Of a DNA stretch of 64,000 bases, positions 33,222 to 42,207 are shown piece by piece. Where the stretch lies: contig JAIQFN010000014.1 of the NCBI GenBank assembly GCA_020073265.1, positions 1 through 64,000 on the forward strand, written 5' to 3'. Under the pieces are notes generated by a model. It made no database searches and had not been told where the DNA came from. It saw only the letters and a list, made by a program, of their open reading frames with translations. The position numbers were made by a program, and so were the translations under genes. Each line of letters opens with the position of its first letter. Within the stretch, counting starts at the first letter, position 1. The stretch comes from Terriglobia bacterium. Lineage in GTDB: Bacteria > Acidobacteriota > Terriglobia > Bryobacterales > Bryobacteraceae.

Positions 33222-33293
33222 GTGAGCGTCGTCAAGAGCCCAGGCCACCCTTCCGCCGAAGCGCCGGGATCCCGCTGGAAAGCGCTGGGATGA
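33222..33293 (+). CDS. Possible leaderless 23-residue upstream ORF
   Basis: GTG, 23 codons (VSVVKSPGHPSAEAPG, then SRWKALG) and a TGA that overlaps the ATG of the next gene (ATGA). It begins at the predicted transcription start of the TATAAT box. It may couple translation of the secreted protein gene or be chance. Confidence 0.35.
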   Translation: MSVVKSPGHPSAEAPGSRWKALG

Positions 33294-34054
33294 TGTCGCA
33301 CGCTCGCGCCTTCGTGCTCCTGGTGGGATTGCTCGGCTCTGCCCCGCTGCTGCTTGCTCAAAGATTGACCTGGTACGAACGGATGATCCTGTTGCCCGAG
33401 CCGCGCACTCTGTCGGGCTGGGTGGTGGACTCATCCGGCGCGCCGATCGCCGGCGCACACATCGACCACTCCGACGGGCGCGAGCAGGAGCAGCTCTTCA
33501 CCGACGAGATGGGGCGCTTCTATGTGGAGACGCGCGCCTCGGCGCTGGTGGTCCGCATGCATGGCTTCGACGGACAGCTCATCCGTACCGATCAGAAGGA
33601 ACCGCTCCGCATCGTGCTGCAGCGCGCCGGACCTCTGCAGGCTTGCAAGTCCGTCTGCGTCGGGCTGACGAGCTCCCACAGCGCGTTTTGTCTGCCCTCG
33701 ATCTCCGGCATTCACGTCAGCGAACAAGGCCGCATGGGCGACAGCGTCATGCGCGAGGTCATGATTCCCACCAACGACGGACCGCGGGAATTGCTGTTCG
33801 GAAGCGGCCCCAACTGGAGCCTGGGCATTCCCTACACCGGCGATGTCTGGGAATCCACCGAATACTCGGAGAAGACTTACACCATCGGAGACGTGGACGT
33901 GATCGATGCGCGCGGCAAGAACAGCGACGGCAAGCTGTGGCGCTATGTGGGGACGTTCGGAGAATCCGCATCCTATTACGAAGTAGATCCGCGCGACGCC
34001 GCGCTGCCCGATCGTTTTCTCGATGGCGTGTGCTCTGCCGCGGGAAAAGAATAG
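33290..34054 (+). CDS. Secreted protein with carboxypeptidase-like regulatory domain
   Basis: 254 residues with a signal peptide (FVLLVGLLGSAPLLLA). Residues about 42-110 form a CnaB/carboxypeptidase-regulatory-like Ig fold (LSGWVVDSSGAPIAGAHI, TDEMGRFYVETRAS). The remainder is unknown, with three cysteines (CKSVC, FCLP). The next gene starts at once after its stop, so they form an operon. Confidence 0.7.
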   Translation: MMSHARAFVLLVGLLGSAPLLLAQRLTWYERMILLPEPRTLSGWVVDSSGAPIAGAHIDHSDGREQEQLFTDEMGRFYVETRASALVVRMHGFDGQLIRTDQKEPLRIVLQRAGPLQACKSVCVGLTSSHSAFCLPSISGIHVSEQGRMGDSVMREVMIPTNDGPRELLFGSGPNWSLGIPYTGDVWESTEYSEKTYTIGDVDVIDARGKNSDGKLWRYVGTFGESASYYEVDPRDAALPDRFLDGVCSAAGKE

Positions 34055-35374
34055 GTGGCTGTGCGGCTTAGATTCGTCAAGCTGCTCGCGATTTGCGCGT
34101 TGCCGCTCCCTGCGGCCACGCCGGTGCTCTTCGAAGGCGCCCGGCTGATTGTCGATGCGCGCCGTCCGCCCATCGAGAACGCGGCGTTTCTAGTCGACAA
34201 CGGCCGGATCGTAAGAGTCGGACGCAAGGGCGCGGTCAAGGCGCCGCCCGGTGTAGCGCACGTCGATCTCAGCGGCAAAACCGTGATGCCCGCGCTCATT
34301 GATGCGCACGTCCACCTCGGCTATCAGAAGGATCTCGTCTACTCAGCCGGCAATTTCACGCGCGAGAATCTCATCGACCAACTCAATCGCTACGCCTATT
34401 GCGGTATTGCCGCGGTGCTGTCGCTAGGCACCGACCTCGGCGATCTGCCGTTCGAGCTGCGCGCCGAGCAGCAATCCGGAAAACTCGGCGGCGCGCTGTA
34501 TCGAACCGCGGGCCGAGGTTTCGCCGCGCCCAACGCCGGCCCCGGCACGCCGGAGCTGAAAGCGTCGGCCTACGGCGTCACTACCGAAGAAGAAGCGCGC
34601 CGGCTCGTGCGCGTCGAGATCGCCCGGCACGTGGACTTCATCAAGATCTGGGTGGACGATCGCAACGGCACCGTCCAGAAGCTCAGCCCCGCGCTCTACC
34701 GCGCCATCATCGACGAGGCCCACCGGCACCGCACGCGCGTCATCGCGCACGTCTACTACCTGGACGACGCCAAGGAGCTGGCGCGCGCCGGCATCGACGC
34801 CTTCGCGCACCTGGTCCGCGATCGCGAAATGGACGGCGAGGTGATCGCGCTGATCAAGCAGCACAATGTCCTGGTCATGCCCAACATCGCCATCAGCGAG
34901 AACGGCGTGCACGCCCAGCCGCCCGCCTGGCTGGACGATCCGCTGCTGCACGAAGTGGCTCCCGCCGCCGTGATCGACCGTGTGCGCGGCTCCTACGCAC
35001 GCCGAACGCCCGAAGGCGTCGCGCGCGCCCAGAAAATCTATCGCGACATGCAGCGCAGCCTGGCGAAACTCAACGCGGCCGGGGTGAGGATCGGCCTGGG
35101 CACTGACGACGGTGCGATCCGCGATCATTTCTACGCCTACACCGCGCTGCGCGAGCTACAGCTCATGGTCGACGGCGGCATGACCCCGGCGCAGACGCTC
35201 ACTGCCGCAACCGTGACATCCGCCGAGTTTCTGCGCCTACCCGATCACGGCACGCTCGACCCAGGCAAGAGCGCCGACTTCGTGGTGCTGGACGCGAACC
35301 CGCTGGACAACATCGCCAACGCGACGAAAATCGCCCAGGTCTACCTGCGCGGCCAGGAAATCCATCGCCGCTGA
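34055..35374 (+). CDS. Secreted amidohydrolase
   Basis: 439 residues, exported (LLAICALPLPAA). Metal-dependent amidohydrolase of the imidazolonepropionase/prolidase-like group: ALIDAHVHLG (HxH), KIWVDD, RVIAHVYYLDD, FAHLVRD and LGTDDG, with the C-terminal DFVVLDANPL and VYLRG strands. Substrates of such secreted enzymes are typically dipeptides or cyclic amides. The GTG start follows the previous stop with no gap. It is followed by a palindromic repeat. Confidence 0.85.
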   Translation: MAVRLRFVKLLAICALPLPAATPVLFEGARLIVDARRPPIENAAFLVDNGRIVRVGRKGAVKAPPGVAHVDLSGKTVMPALIDAHVHLGYQKDLVYSAGNFTRENLIDQLNRYAYCGIAAVLSLGTDLGDLPFELRAEQQSGKLGGALYRTAGRGFAAPNAGPGTPELKASAYGVTTEEEARRLVRVEIARHVDFIKIWVDDRNGTVQKLSPALYRAIIDEAHRHRTRVIAHVYYLDDAKELARAGIDAFAHLVRDREMDGEVIALIKQHNVLVMPNIAISENGVHAQPPAWLDDPLLHEVAPAAVIDRVRGSYARRTPEGVARAQKIYRDMQRSLAKLNAAGVRIGLGTDDGAIRDHFYAYTALRELQLMVDGGMTPAQTLTAATVTSAEFLRLPDHGTLDPGKSADFVVLDANPLDNIANATKIAQVYLRGQEIHRR

Positions 35375-35378
35375 CATA

Positions 35379-35420
35379 GTGGGGCAGCCAATCCTGGCTG
35401 CCGCCGGCTTTCAGCCGGCG
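35379..35420. repeat. Dispersed palindromic repeat family 1, short copy
   Basis: GTGGGGCAGCCAATCCTGGC followed by the GCCGGC/GCCGGC hairpin; the second half of the full element is missing. It separates two convergent genes. Confidence 0.7.
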
Positions 35421-35432
35421 CGGTTGTGACCG

Positions 35433-36512
35433 CTACCGGCCCTCAAGAAATCGTCCAATCTTCTCGTTCAGAAATTTCCCATCCGCCGGATTGCTGGCCG
35501 CGCCCGCCGTGTGCCCCCACAGCGACGGGATCGGCGTCAGAGTTGCGCCTGGAATAAACGCCGCCTCGTAGCGCGCGTCGCCGATCGGAAAGTAAAGGTC
35601 CGTCTCCGATGGCATGTACAGCAGCGGAACCTGGATCGACCGCAGCGCGCGCTCCACGTCTCCACCGAACCCCTTGGTCCCGCCCACGTCGTGCCGTTCC
35701 CAGGTGCGCATTTGCAGAATCAGATCGTTCGCGTCCGCGCCGGTGATGAAGTGCGTGCGGCGGTCCTCGAAATACTTTTCGAACGTAGTGCCGGCCGGCG
35801 CCGTGGCGCGCCACAACTCTCGGCGCCACCATTCCTGCGAGTAGAGCCATCCCAGCCACACCGTCGCAAAGGCCTCCAGACCCTTGGCGGGCGGCGAGGT
35901 GTAGTCGCCATTCTTGAACGCGGCGTCGGTTGCGATCGCGGCGATCTGCCCTTCCAGGCGCACCACTCCGTGCGGGTACGTTTTCGCGGTGCCCGAAGTC
36001 GCCACGATGCGATCGGCGAAATTCGGATAACTGACCGCCCATTGGAAGGCCTGCTGCGCGCCCATCGAGAAGCCAACCACCGCGCGCAGGTGCGTGATCT
36101 TCAGTTCCTCGGTCAGCAGCCGGTGCACCACCTCGACATTGTCGCGAATGGTCATCACCGGAAAGCGCGGACCATGATACGGCTCCGGCGTGTTGCTGGG
36201 CGACGATGAATTGCCGTTGCCGAACAGCTCCGTCGCCACCAGAAAGAGCTGCGACGCGTCCAGAGCGCGGCCCGGTCCGATCAGCCACTCGTAGCCGTGG
36301 AAGTTCGCCATGTAGTGCGACGGCAGCAGCACTGCGTTGTCCCTGGCGGCGTTCAGATGTCCATAAGTTCCATACACGACGCGCGCCTGAGGCAGCGTGA
36401 CGCCGCTCTCAGTGTGGAAGTTCGAGATCACGAACTCGTGCCGCTCGCCGCTTGGCGAACTTTGAGCCAGGACTCTCGCCGCCATTGCGAGCACCAGAAT
36501 GAACTGCTTCAT
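35433..36512 (-). CDS. Secreted MetX-like alpha/beta hydrolase
   Basis: 359 residues with a signal peptide (FILVLAMAARVLAQ). The mature protein follows homoserine O-acetyltransferase: ARVVYGTYGHLNAARDNAVL, the nucleophile in VVGFSMGAQQAFQW and SETDLYFPIGDARY near the acid. Real MetX enzymes are cytoplasmic, so an exported relative probably acts as an esterase or acyltransferase on another substrate. Last gene of a three-gene unit with a methyltransferase and a membrane protein. Confidence 0.82.
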   Translation of the reverse strand: MKQFILVLAMAARVLAQSSPSGERHEFVISNFHTESGVTLPQARVVYGTYGHLNAARDNAVLLPSHYMANFHGYEWLIGPGRALDASQLFLVATELFGNGNSSSPSNTPEPYHGPRFPVMTIRDNVEVVHRLLTEELKITHLRAVVGFSMGAQQAFQWAVSYPNFADRIVATSGTAKTYPHGVVRLEGQIAAIATDAAFKNGDYTSPPAKGLEAFATVWLGWLYSQEWWRRELWRATAPAGTTFEKYFEDRRTHFITGADANDLILQMRTWERHDVGGTKGFGGDVERALRSIQVPLLYMPSETDLYFPIGDARYEAAFIPGATLTPIPSLWGHTAGAASNPADGKFLNEKIGRFLEGR

Positions 36513-36527
36513 ACTACGGCGATTCTC

Positions 36528-37262
36528 CTACAAAACCGCGTGCGGCCGCCCAATCAGGTAAGGCACGCCCGCAGGCAAGCGCGGGATCTCAATCAGCCCC
36601 GCTTCCCAGCGGTAGTCCGGCGACTGAAGGTCTCTTGTGAATTCTTCCAGTTCCTCGACCGAATAGGTCCGCAGTTGCGACACCAGGCCGTCCCAGAAGA
36701 TCAGCAACGGCAGAATCGGAACCAGATACGTGAACAGAATCTGCACCCACGACACTGGCCGGACCACGGGCGTGAGCACGAGAACAAGCAGCGGAATCAA
36801 AAGCGCCGATGCGATCGCGGCCGGCGTCCGCGAGGTTGCTTCGAAAATACAGATCGCCCGCCGGTGCTCAAGGGCGTCCCGCAGAATTCGCCGCGCCGCA
36901 TCCGGGCGGAAGTGATGGAAGGCGGCGAACATGGTCCGCGTGCCCGTCAACGCCGAAGGTACGTGCGTGGCGTCCACCGGTTCCGGCCAATAACGTATCG
37001 AAGGAGACTCGCGCGCCGCGTTGGCGTTCGGGAACAAGTCCGTCAACGTCACGCGCACGCGAAGCCCGCGGGCCTCGAGTTCCTTCAACACGCGAACGAC
37101 GGGGCCGCCAGCGCCGGAGCCCAGGTCCACGATCTCAGCGACATCGTCTTTGCTCAAGAGCTTCGCAATGCGATCGGCCCACAGCTTGGGAAACGGCGTG
37201 ATCCCGTACGTAGTGGCGAGGTAGGCCCCGTCATCGCCTTTCTCAGCGGGGCCGGGAACCAT
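36528..37262 (-). CDS. Class I SAM-dependent methyltransferase with membrane segments
   Basis: 244 residues. Motif I is EIVDLGSGAGGPVVRVL, followed by VTLTDLFPN and MFAAFHHFRPDAARRIL. After the catalytic half come two hydrophobic helices (LLIPLLVLVLTPVV, ILFTYLVPILPLLIF), which suggests a membrane-bound substrate. The substrate is not known. It starts 43 bp after the membrane-protein gene and ends 15 bp before the MetX-like gene. Confidence 0.72.
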   Translation of the reverse strand: MVPGPAEKGDDGAYLATTYGITPFPKLWADRIAKLLSKDDVAEIVDLGSGAGGPVVRVLKELEARGLRVRVTLTDLFPNANAARESPSIRYWPEPVDATHVPSALTGTRTMFAAFHHFRPDAARRILRDALEHRRAICIFEATSRTPAAIASALLIPLLVLVLTPVVRPVSWVQILFTYLVPILPLLIFWDGLVSQLRTYSVEELEEFTRDLQSPDYRWEAGLIEIPRLPAGVPYLIGRPHAVL

Positions 37263-37305
37263 GCCTGGTCCTCAAATTCGAAAAGATGGACCCGCCGAGA
37301 CAGGG

Positions 37306-37989
37306 CTAAGTCTCCCTTAACTCGCCATACGTGAAGAACAACACCTCCGCCGCATAGATCGCCGTCAGGCAAACCAGGAACAGGATTCTCAGCATCGAGC
37401 GATGGCTCTCGCTCTCTGCCAGCGACTGCAGGGCCGGCCATGGCGCGAGCACCCGCGACCACTGGTTAAGGAGGATCAGCAATAGCGCGCCCCACGTCGC
37501 GACCGCGTGGATCCGCGGCAGCGAATTTCGAATCCAGCCAGGCACTCTTTGCCAGTCGCTGTTATCGGTAACGTCCGGACTCGCCATCTTCCGTCCGCAA
37601 TACAGCAGTCCGATGGCTCCCAGCACCAGCGGCCAATCCGCCCAACGCCCTGGCCACTCGTTGTGGAAACAAGCTGAGGCGAGCCGGATGATCGCCAATG
37701 CCAAGCCAGACTCCGCGAGCACTTTGAGCTGGCGGCGATGCAAGACCAGGAACTGAGTCTGAGGTGTGTCCGGTTTGACTTGCTCGGGCGCATCGGGATC
37801 AAAGCGGAGATAGTAGCGGCCGGCCATGATCAGCCCGACGCCAATTGCGACAAGAAACGTCACGACCGCCAGGGTCTGCCTAATCGGTCCCGACCAGCCC
37901 TCAGTGAAGGTCACATAGCAGAGAATGACAAAAGGTACACAGCCGACCGCGATTGCGAACGTCCCGATGACTCGACTCGCCAGTCTCAT
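37306..37989 (-). CDS. Integral membrane protein of unknown function
   Basis: 227 residues with about six hydrophobic segments (FAIAVGCVPFVILCYVTF, TLAVVTFLVAIGVGLIMA, LVLGAIGLLYCG, VATWGALLLILLN, ILFLVCLTAIYAAEVL). No family is recognised. I use the ATG at 37989; the open frame continues upstream, but only across the ssb coding region. It heads an operon with the methyltransferase. Confidence 0.6.
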   Translation of the reverse strand: MRLASRVIGTFAIAVGCVPFVILCYVTFTEGWSGPIRQTLAVVTFLVAIGVGLIMAGRYYLRFDPDAPEQVKPDTPQTQFLVLHRRQLKVLAESGLALAIIRLASACFHNEWPGRWADWPLVLGAIGLLYCGRKMASPDVTDNSDWQRVPGWIRNSLPRIHAVATWGALLLILLNQWSRVLAPWPALQSLAESESHRSMLRILFLVCLTAIYAAEVLFFTYGELRET

Positions 37990-38054
37990 GCCTGCGTCAA
38001 AACGCCAAACCCGCCACAGTACGCGTGTCCAAACGCGCCGAGACGCCTCACGCC

Positions 38055-38522
38055 CTAGAACGGCACGTCGTCGTCCGTGATCCCCTGGTCGGCGCCGTGA
38101 TCCTCGGCTGGTTGCGCCGGCTGGGACCTCTGCGCGCTGCGCGGCATCGACACCGGCTGCGGACCGGCCTCCGCCCCCGCCTCGCCTCCGCGCCCGCCCA
38201 GCAGCAGCACGTCTTCGGCAACCACCTCGGTGACGTATTGCTTCTTGCCGTCCTTGTCGTCGTAGTTCCGGGTCTGCAGCCGCCCCTCTACGTAGACTTG
38301 CTTGCCCTTGGTGAGGTAGTTGGCCAGGTTTTCCTGCCGCCAGAGCACGACGTTCGCCCAGTCGGTCTCCTCTTTCCACTCACCGGTCTGCTGATCCTTC
38401 CAGCGGCGATTGGTCGCCACGGAAAACTTGGTTACGGCTACGCCGGCCGGCGTGAACCGCGTCTCGGCGTCCCGTCCCAGGTGGCCGATCAGAATCACTT
38501 TATTTATGCTGCGCGATGCCAT
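38055..38522 (-). CDS. ssb: Single-stranded DNA-binding protein
   Basis: 155 residues. The OB fold spans residues 1-108 (SINKVILIGHLGRDAETR, TDWANVVLWRQENLANYL, QVYVEGRLQTRNY). A low-complexity linker leads to the acidic tip DDDVPF, which binds partner repair and replication proteins. A CTGAAA-N17-TACATT promoter 9 bp before the ATG is possible. Confidence 0.95.
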   Translation of the reverse strand: MASRSINKVILIGHLGRDAETRFTPAGVAVTKFSVATNRRWKDQQTGEWKEETDWANVVLWRQENLANYLTKGKQVYVEGRLQTRNYDDKDGKKQYVTEVVAEDVLLLGGRGGEAGAEAGPQPVSMPRSAQRSQPAQPAEDHGADQGITDDDVPF

Positions 38523-38668
38523 TACCCAAGCAATGTATCACACCGGGTAACGTTTCAGTTTTTTTCGCCGCGCGTCTACCGGATGGCGCGCCAAACGACG
38601 ATAGGACTGCTGGAACCAAGATTGCTCTTATGCTTCGCCAGACGTGCTCCAGCCGGCGAGATTTCTGT

Positions 38669-38696
38669 TTGCCTGAGCTGGTTCTGGATGTACAAT
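38669..38696 (+). promoter_or_regulatory. Sigma-70-type promoter
   Basis: TTGCCT, 16 bp, TACAAT, followed by a 25-bp leader with GAGAGAGG before the ATG at 38722. Confidence 0.5.
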
Positions 38697-38721
38697 AGTG
38701 GCAATCTTTACGAGAGAGGGT

Positions 38722-39975
38722 ATGCAGAGGCCCTGCTGCTTTAGTTCCGCGAGAGTCGGCGGATGGTTGTTTCTGGCCGGTCTGCTGCTGAATTCCGTGC
38801 CTGCCTATAGCCAGATGATGCTGGCGGGCTCGGGGCCGAACGGCACCGTCAACATCTTCAACACCGACCTGGCAATCCTGGAAGCGGGCGAAACCAGGAA
38901 GGATCTGGGCTGCACCGTCACCCCCAGCAAACCCGCCGTGGGTTTCGATCTGCGTTTCCACGCCGGCTACCAGGTCACCATTCCACTCAAGGACCTGGCC
39001 GGCGGCGAGAACATGCTCACCATTCTGTTCCGCGTGGAACCGCAGGAGCACCGCGACCAACCCGTTTACTTCGCGCAACATATCCGCGTCCCGTCCATCG
39101 AGGAAGACGCCCGGGGCGATGCCTATTTGCAAGGCGCTTTCGACCTGGGTGAAGGCCAGTATCACGTCGATTGGCTGATGCGCGACCGCGGCGAGCGGAT
39201 CTGCTCCTTCTCCTGGGACTCTGAAGCCGTGCTCACCGCCAAGGACCGCCCGCTCACGCTCGCGATCGCGCCCGGTTCTATCCAGCGAACCGACGGCGAG
39301 CAGTTCAAGGACGAACCCCCGGTTCAGCGCGCGCCCAACGAGCCGCCGCTCAACGTCAAGGTTCTGGTGAATTTTGCACCGCAAAACTCCCTTTCGGCCG
39401 CCCTGCAGCCGCTGGATACCTCGGCGCTGGTCTCCATCTTGCGCAGCATCGTGCGCGACCCCCGCATCGGGAAGTTCTCCATCGTCGCCTTCAACATGCA
39501 GGAGCAGCGGGTGGTCTATCGCCAGGAGGACGTGGACCGGATCGATTTCCCGGCCCTGGGCGAGGCCCTCACCTCCCTGAACCTGGGTACCGTGGACCTG
39601 AAGCGGCTCAGCGAGAAACATGGGGATACCGATTTCCTGACCGACCTGGTTCGCAAAGAAGTGGTCCCCGCCCCAGGCGACCACCCCGACGCCGTGGTGT
39701 TTGCCGGTCCTAAGGTGCTGCTGGATTCAAATGTGCCTCAAGATGCCTTCAAGGACGCCGCCGACATCGATTTTCCCGTCTTTTACATGAATTACAACCT
39801 GTACCCCCAGGCCGTCCCGTGGAAGGACGCCATCAGCCGCACGGTCCGCCTCTTCCGCGGCTACGAGTACACCATCACCCGCCCCCGCGACCTGTGGGTG
39901 GCCGTGTCCGAAATGGTGTCCCGTATCGTAAAATCAAGGAACGGAAGAGCGAGCGCAGCCATCTCTAGTCAGTAG
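38722..39975 (+). CDS. Secreted acidobacterial protein of unknown function
   Basis: 417 residues with a signal peptide (WLFLAGLLLNSVPAYS). Two beta-rich N-terminal stretches (GFDLRFHAGYQVTIPLKDL, QHIRVPSIEEDARGDAYL) and a C-terminal domain resembling a VWFA-like fold (LNVKVLVNFAPQNS, IVAFNMQEQRVVYR, DAVVFAGPKVLLDS), but without a DxSxS motif. Such proteins seem frequent in Acidobacteria; no function is known. A sigma-70-type promoter and GAGAGG ribosome site support the ATG at 38722. The methyltransferase gene follows after 5 bp. Confidence 0.65.
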   Translation: MQRPCCFSSARVGGWLFLAGLLLNSVPAYSQMMLAGSGPNGTVNIFNTDLAILEAGETRKDLGCTVTPSKPAVGFDLRFHAGYQVTIPLKDLAGGENMLTILFRVEPQEHRDQPVYFAQHIRVPSIEEDARGDAYLQGAFDLGEGQYHVDWLMRDRGERICSFSWDSEAVLTAKDRPLTLAIAPGSIQRTDGEQFKDEPPVQRAPNEPPLNVKVLVNFAPQNSLSAALQPLDTSALVSILRSIVRDPRIGKFSIVAFNMQEQRVVYRQEDVDRIDFPALGEALTSLNLGTVDLKRLSEKHGDTDFLTDLVRKEVVPAPGDHPDAVVFAGPKVLLDSNVPQDAFKDAADIDFPVFYMNYNLYPQAVPWKDAISRTVRLFRGYEYTITRPRDLWVAVSEMVSRIVKSRNGRASAAISSQ

Positions 39976-39980
39976 GGGTC

Positions 39981-40565
39981 ATGCACAAAACAAGTAGGGC
40001 GGCAGCCCTGGGTTTAGTGGTACTCAGCGGGTTTCCTGCATTTTCACAGGGGCTGCTCTACGGGCAACAGCACGCTAAGCATTACGCCAATAGCCTGGCC
40101 CCCTATGTGGTATCGCCACAGCAGATCGTCGACCGGATGCTGGAGCTGGCGGATCCCAAGCCCAACGAGACGGTGTACGACCTGGGCAGCGGCGACGGTC
40201 GCATCCTGATTACGGCCGTGCAGCGCTATCGTGTCAAAGCGGTCGGAGTCGAAATCTCGGACGACCTGGTGCAGAGCACCAGCGACCGCATCCGCCGGCT
40301 CGGCTTGCAAAACGACGCCCGGGTGATTCACGGGGATCTGCGCAAAGTCGATCTTAGCGCGGCCGACGTGGTCACCATGTACCTGGCCACCGATGTCAAT
40401 GAAATGATGCGGCCCAACCTGGAGAAGTATCTGAAGCCGGGTGCGCGCGTAGTGTCGCACGATTATCCCGTCCCCGGCTGGAAACCCAAGCTGGTGGACA
40501 AAGACCTTCCGCAGGCACACAACCACGTCATCTATCTCTACGAGATGCCGGCTCAGAAAAAGTAG
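39981..40565 (+). CDS. SAM-dependent methyltransferase with signal peptide
   Basis: 194 residues. The first 23 residues look like a signal peptide (AALGLVVLSGFPAFSQ). The mature part is a class I methyltransferase: VYDLGSGDGR (67-74), AVGVEISDDLV, VIHGDLRKVDLS, VVTMYLATDV and a C-terminal HVIYLYEMP. SAM is not expected outside the cytoplasm, so the leader may be a membrane anchor, or the enzyme may bind another ligand. It is co-transcribed with the secreted protein upstream. Confidence 0.75.
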   Translation: MHKTSRAAALGLVVLSGFPAFSQGLLYGQQHAKHYANSLAPYVVSPQQIVDRMLELADPKPNETVYDLGSGDGRILITAVQRYRVKAVGVEISDDLVQSTSDRIRRLGLQNDARVIHGDLRKVDLSAADVVTMYLATDVNEMMRPNLEKYLKPGARVVSHDYPVPGWKPKLVDKDLPQAHNHVIYLYEMPAQKK

Positions 40566-40583
40566 CGCGCCGCGCTTCTCCAC

Positions 40584-41552
40584 TTGCCCCCCGTTCCTTC
40601 ATTCGACGTAGTTGGCGTCGGGCTGAATGCCACCGATACGCTGATCCTGCTGCCGCACTTTCCCTCTTATGGCGGCAAGGTGGCGTTCGAGCGCGAGATC
40701 CTGAGCCCGGGCGGCCAGGTGGCCAGCGCCCTGGTGACGTGCGCCCGGCTGGGACTGCGCGTGAAGTACATCGGCACGCTGGGCGACGACGAGCGCGGCC
40801 GGATTCAGCTCGCCAGCCTCGAAGAAAGCGGCATCAACCTGCAGGACGTCGAGATCCGCCAGAATTGCGCCAACCAGACCGCCTATATCTTAGTGGACCA
40901 GACCACCGGCGAGCGCACCGTTCTCTGGAAGCGCGACGAATGCCTGCGCCTGCATCCGGAAAGCATCACGGAAGAGAAGATCACCTGCGCCCGCCTGCTG
41001 CACATCGACGCCCATGACACGCCCGCCGTGGCGCGCGCGGCGGAACTCGCGCGCCGGCATCAGATTCCGGTGACATTGGATGTCGACACCATCTACCCGG
41101 GCTTCGATCGCGTGCTGCCGCACGTCGATTATCTGATCTCGAGCTCCGAATTTCCCGAGCGCTGGACCAGCGAGGCGGATCCGTTTCGCGCGCTGGAGCT
41201 GATCCAGGACGAATACCGCATCCCCGTGGTCGCCATGACGCTCGGCTCCTACGGCGCCCTGGCGCGCGCGGGCGGGCGCTTCCTCTATTCGCCCGCCTTC
41301 GTGGTCAACTGCGTCGACACTACCGGCGCCGGCGACGTGTTTCACGGTGCGTTTTGTTATGCTGTGATCCAGAACATGCCACTCGGCGAAACGCTGGAGT
41401 TTTCCAATGCCATGGCGGCTCTCAACTGCACCGCGCTGGGCGCGCGCGGAGGGATCTCCAATATCCCGGGCGCGCGGGCGCTCATCGAACGCGCCGAACG
41501 CCGCTCTCACCGCGACTTCGAGCAGCGCGTCGAGAGCCGGACCGGCCGATGA
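40584..41552 (+). CDS. PfkB/ribokinase-family sugar or nucleoside kinase
   Basis: 322 residues. Ribokinase fold with GGQVASALVTCARLG (substrate loop) and DTTGAGDVFHGAF (anion hole and catalytic Asp). The family phosphorylates sugars, nucleosides or related alcohols with ATP. The start appears to be TTG 40584, since no ATG precedes the first strand. Its stop overlaps the rhomboid protease gene (ATGA). Confidence 0.85.
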   Translation: MPPVPSFDVVGVGLNATDTLILLPHFPSYGGKVAFEREILSPGGQVASALVTCARLGLRVKYIGTLGDDERGRIQLASLEESGINLQDVEIRQNCANQTAYILVDQTTGERTVLWKRDECLRLHPESITEEKITCARLLHIDAHDTPAVARAAELARRHQIPVTLDVDTIYPGFDRVLPHVDYLISSSEFPERWTSEADPFRALELIQDEYRIPVVAMTLGSYGALARAGGRFLYSPAFVVNCVDTTGAGDVFHGAFCYAVIQNMPLGETLEFSNAMAALNCTALGARGGISNIPGARALIERAERRSHRDFEQRVESRTGR

Positions 41553-42205
41553 TCCCGCTTCGTTCCTCGGAACCGCACTACAGGGCCCCCACCGTCACCT
41601 TGCTGCTGATCGTGGCCAACGTGCTGGTCTTTCTCTATGAGCTGAGCCTGCCCAGTTGGATGTTGAACCGCTTCATCTCGCTGCATGGGATCGTGCCGGA
41701 CCACTTGAACCTCTCGTCCATCGTCACGTCCATGTTCATTCACGGCGGGTTTCTGCACATTTTGGGAAACATGTGGTTCTTCTGGATCTTTGGCCGTGGA
41801 ATCGAGGACATCCTGGGCCACGGAAAGTTTCTCTTCTTCTACCTGGCCTGCGGCGTGGCAGCGGCCCTGGCCCACGTTCTGCTGAACTTCAACTCCACGG
41901 TTCCCACCGTCGGCGCGAGCGGCGCCATCGCCGGAGTGATGGGGGCCTACCTGGTGAAATTCCCGCGCGCCCGCATCGTCACACTGGTTCCGATCATCAT
42001 CTTCCTGACCACCGTCGATATCCCAGCGGCGTTTCTGCTGCTGTACTGGTTCGCGATTCAGTTCTTCAACGGAGTGGGTTCGGTGGGATATTCGCAAGCC
42101 TCCAGCGGCGATGTGGCGTGGTTTGCGCACGTGGGCGGATTCATCGCGGGCATCGCACTGATCCTGCTGCTGCCCAATAAGCAGCGCGCCCGCTCTTATT
42201 ACTGA
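41549..42205 (+). CDS. Rhomboid-family intramembrane serine protease
   Basis: 218 residues, six membrane helices. The catalytic pair is Ser in VGASGAIAGVMGAY and His in FAHVGGFIAG; HILGNMWFFWIFG supplies the conserved Asn and the loop before helix 2 carries SMFIHGGFLH. The enzyme cuts within or near membrane helices. The long frame upstream overlaps the kinase gene and is not used. Coupled to the kinase by ATGA. Confidence 0.9.
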   Translation: MIPLRSSEPHYRAPTVTLLLIVANVLVFLYELSLPSWMLNRFISLHGIVPDHLNLSSIVTSMFIHGGFLHILGNMWFFWIFGRGIEDILGHGKFLFFYLACGVAAALAHVLLNFNSTVPTVGASGAIAGVMGAYLVKFPRARIVTLVPIIIFLTTVDIPAAFLLLYWFAIQFFNGVGSVGYSQASSGDVAWFAHVGGFIAGIALILLLPNKQRARSYY

Positions 42206-42207
42206 CC

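Noticed and set aside
37990-38379. N-terminal extension of the membrane protein into ssb
   Set aside because: The added 130 residues are a shifted reading of ssb.
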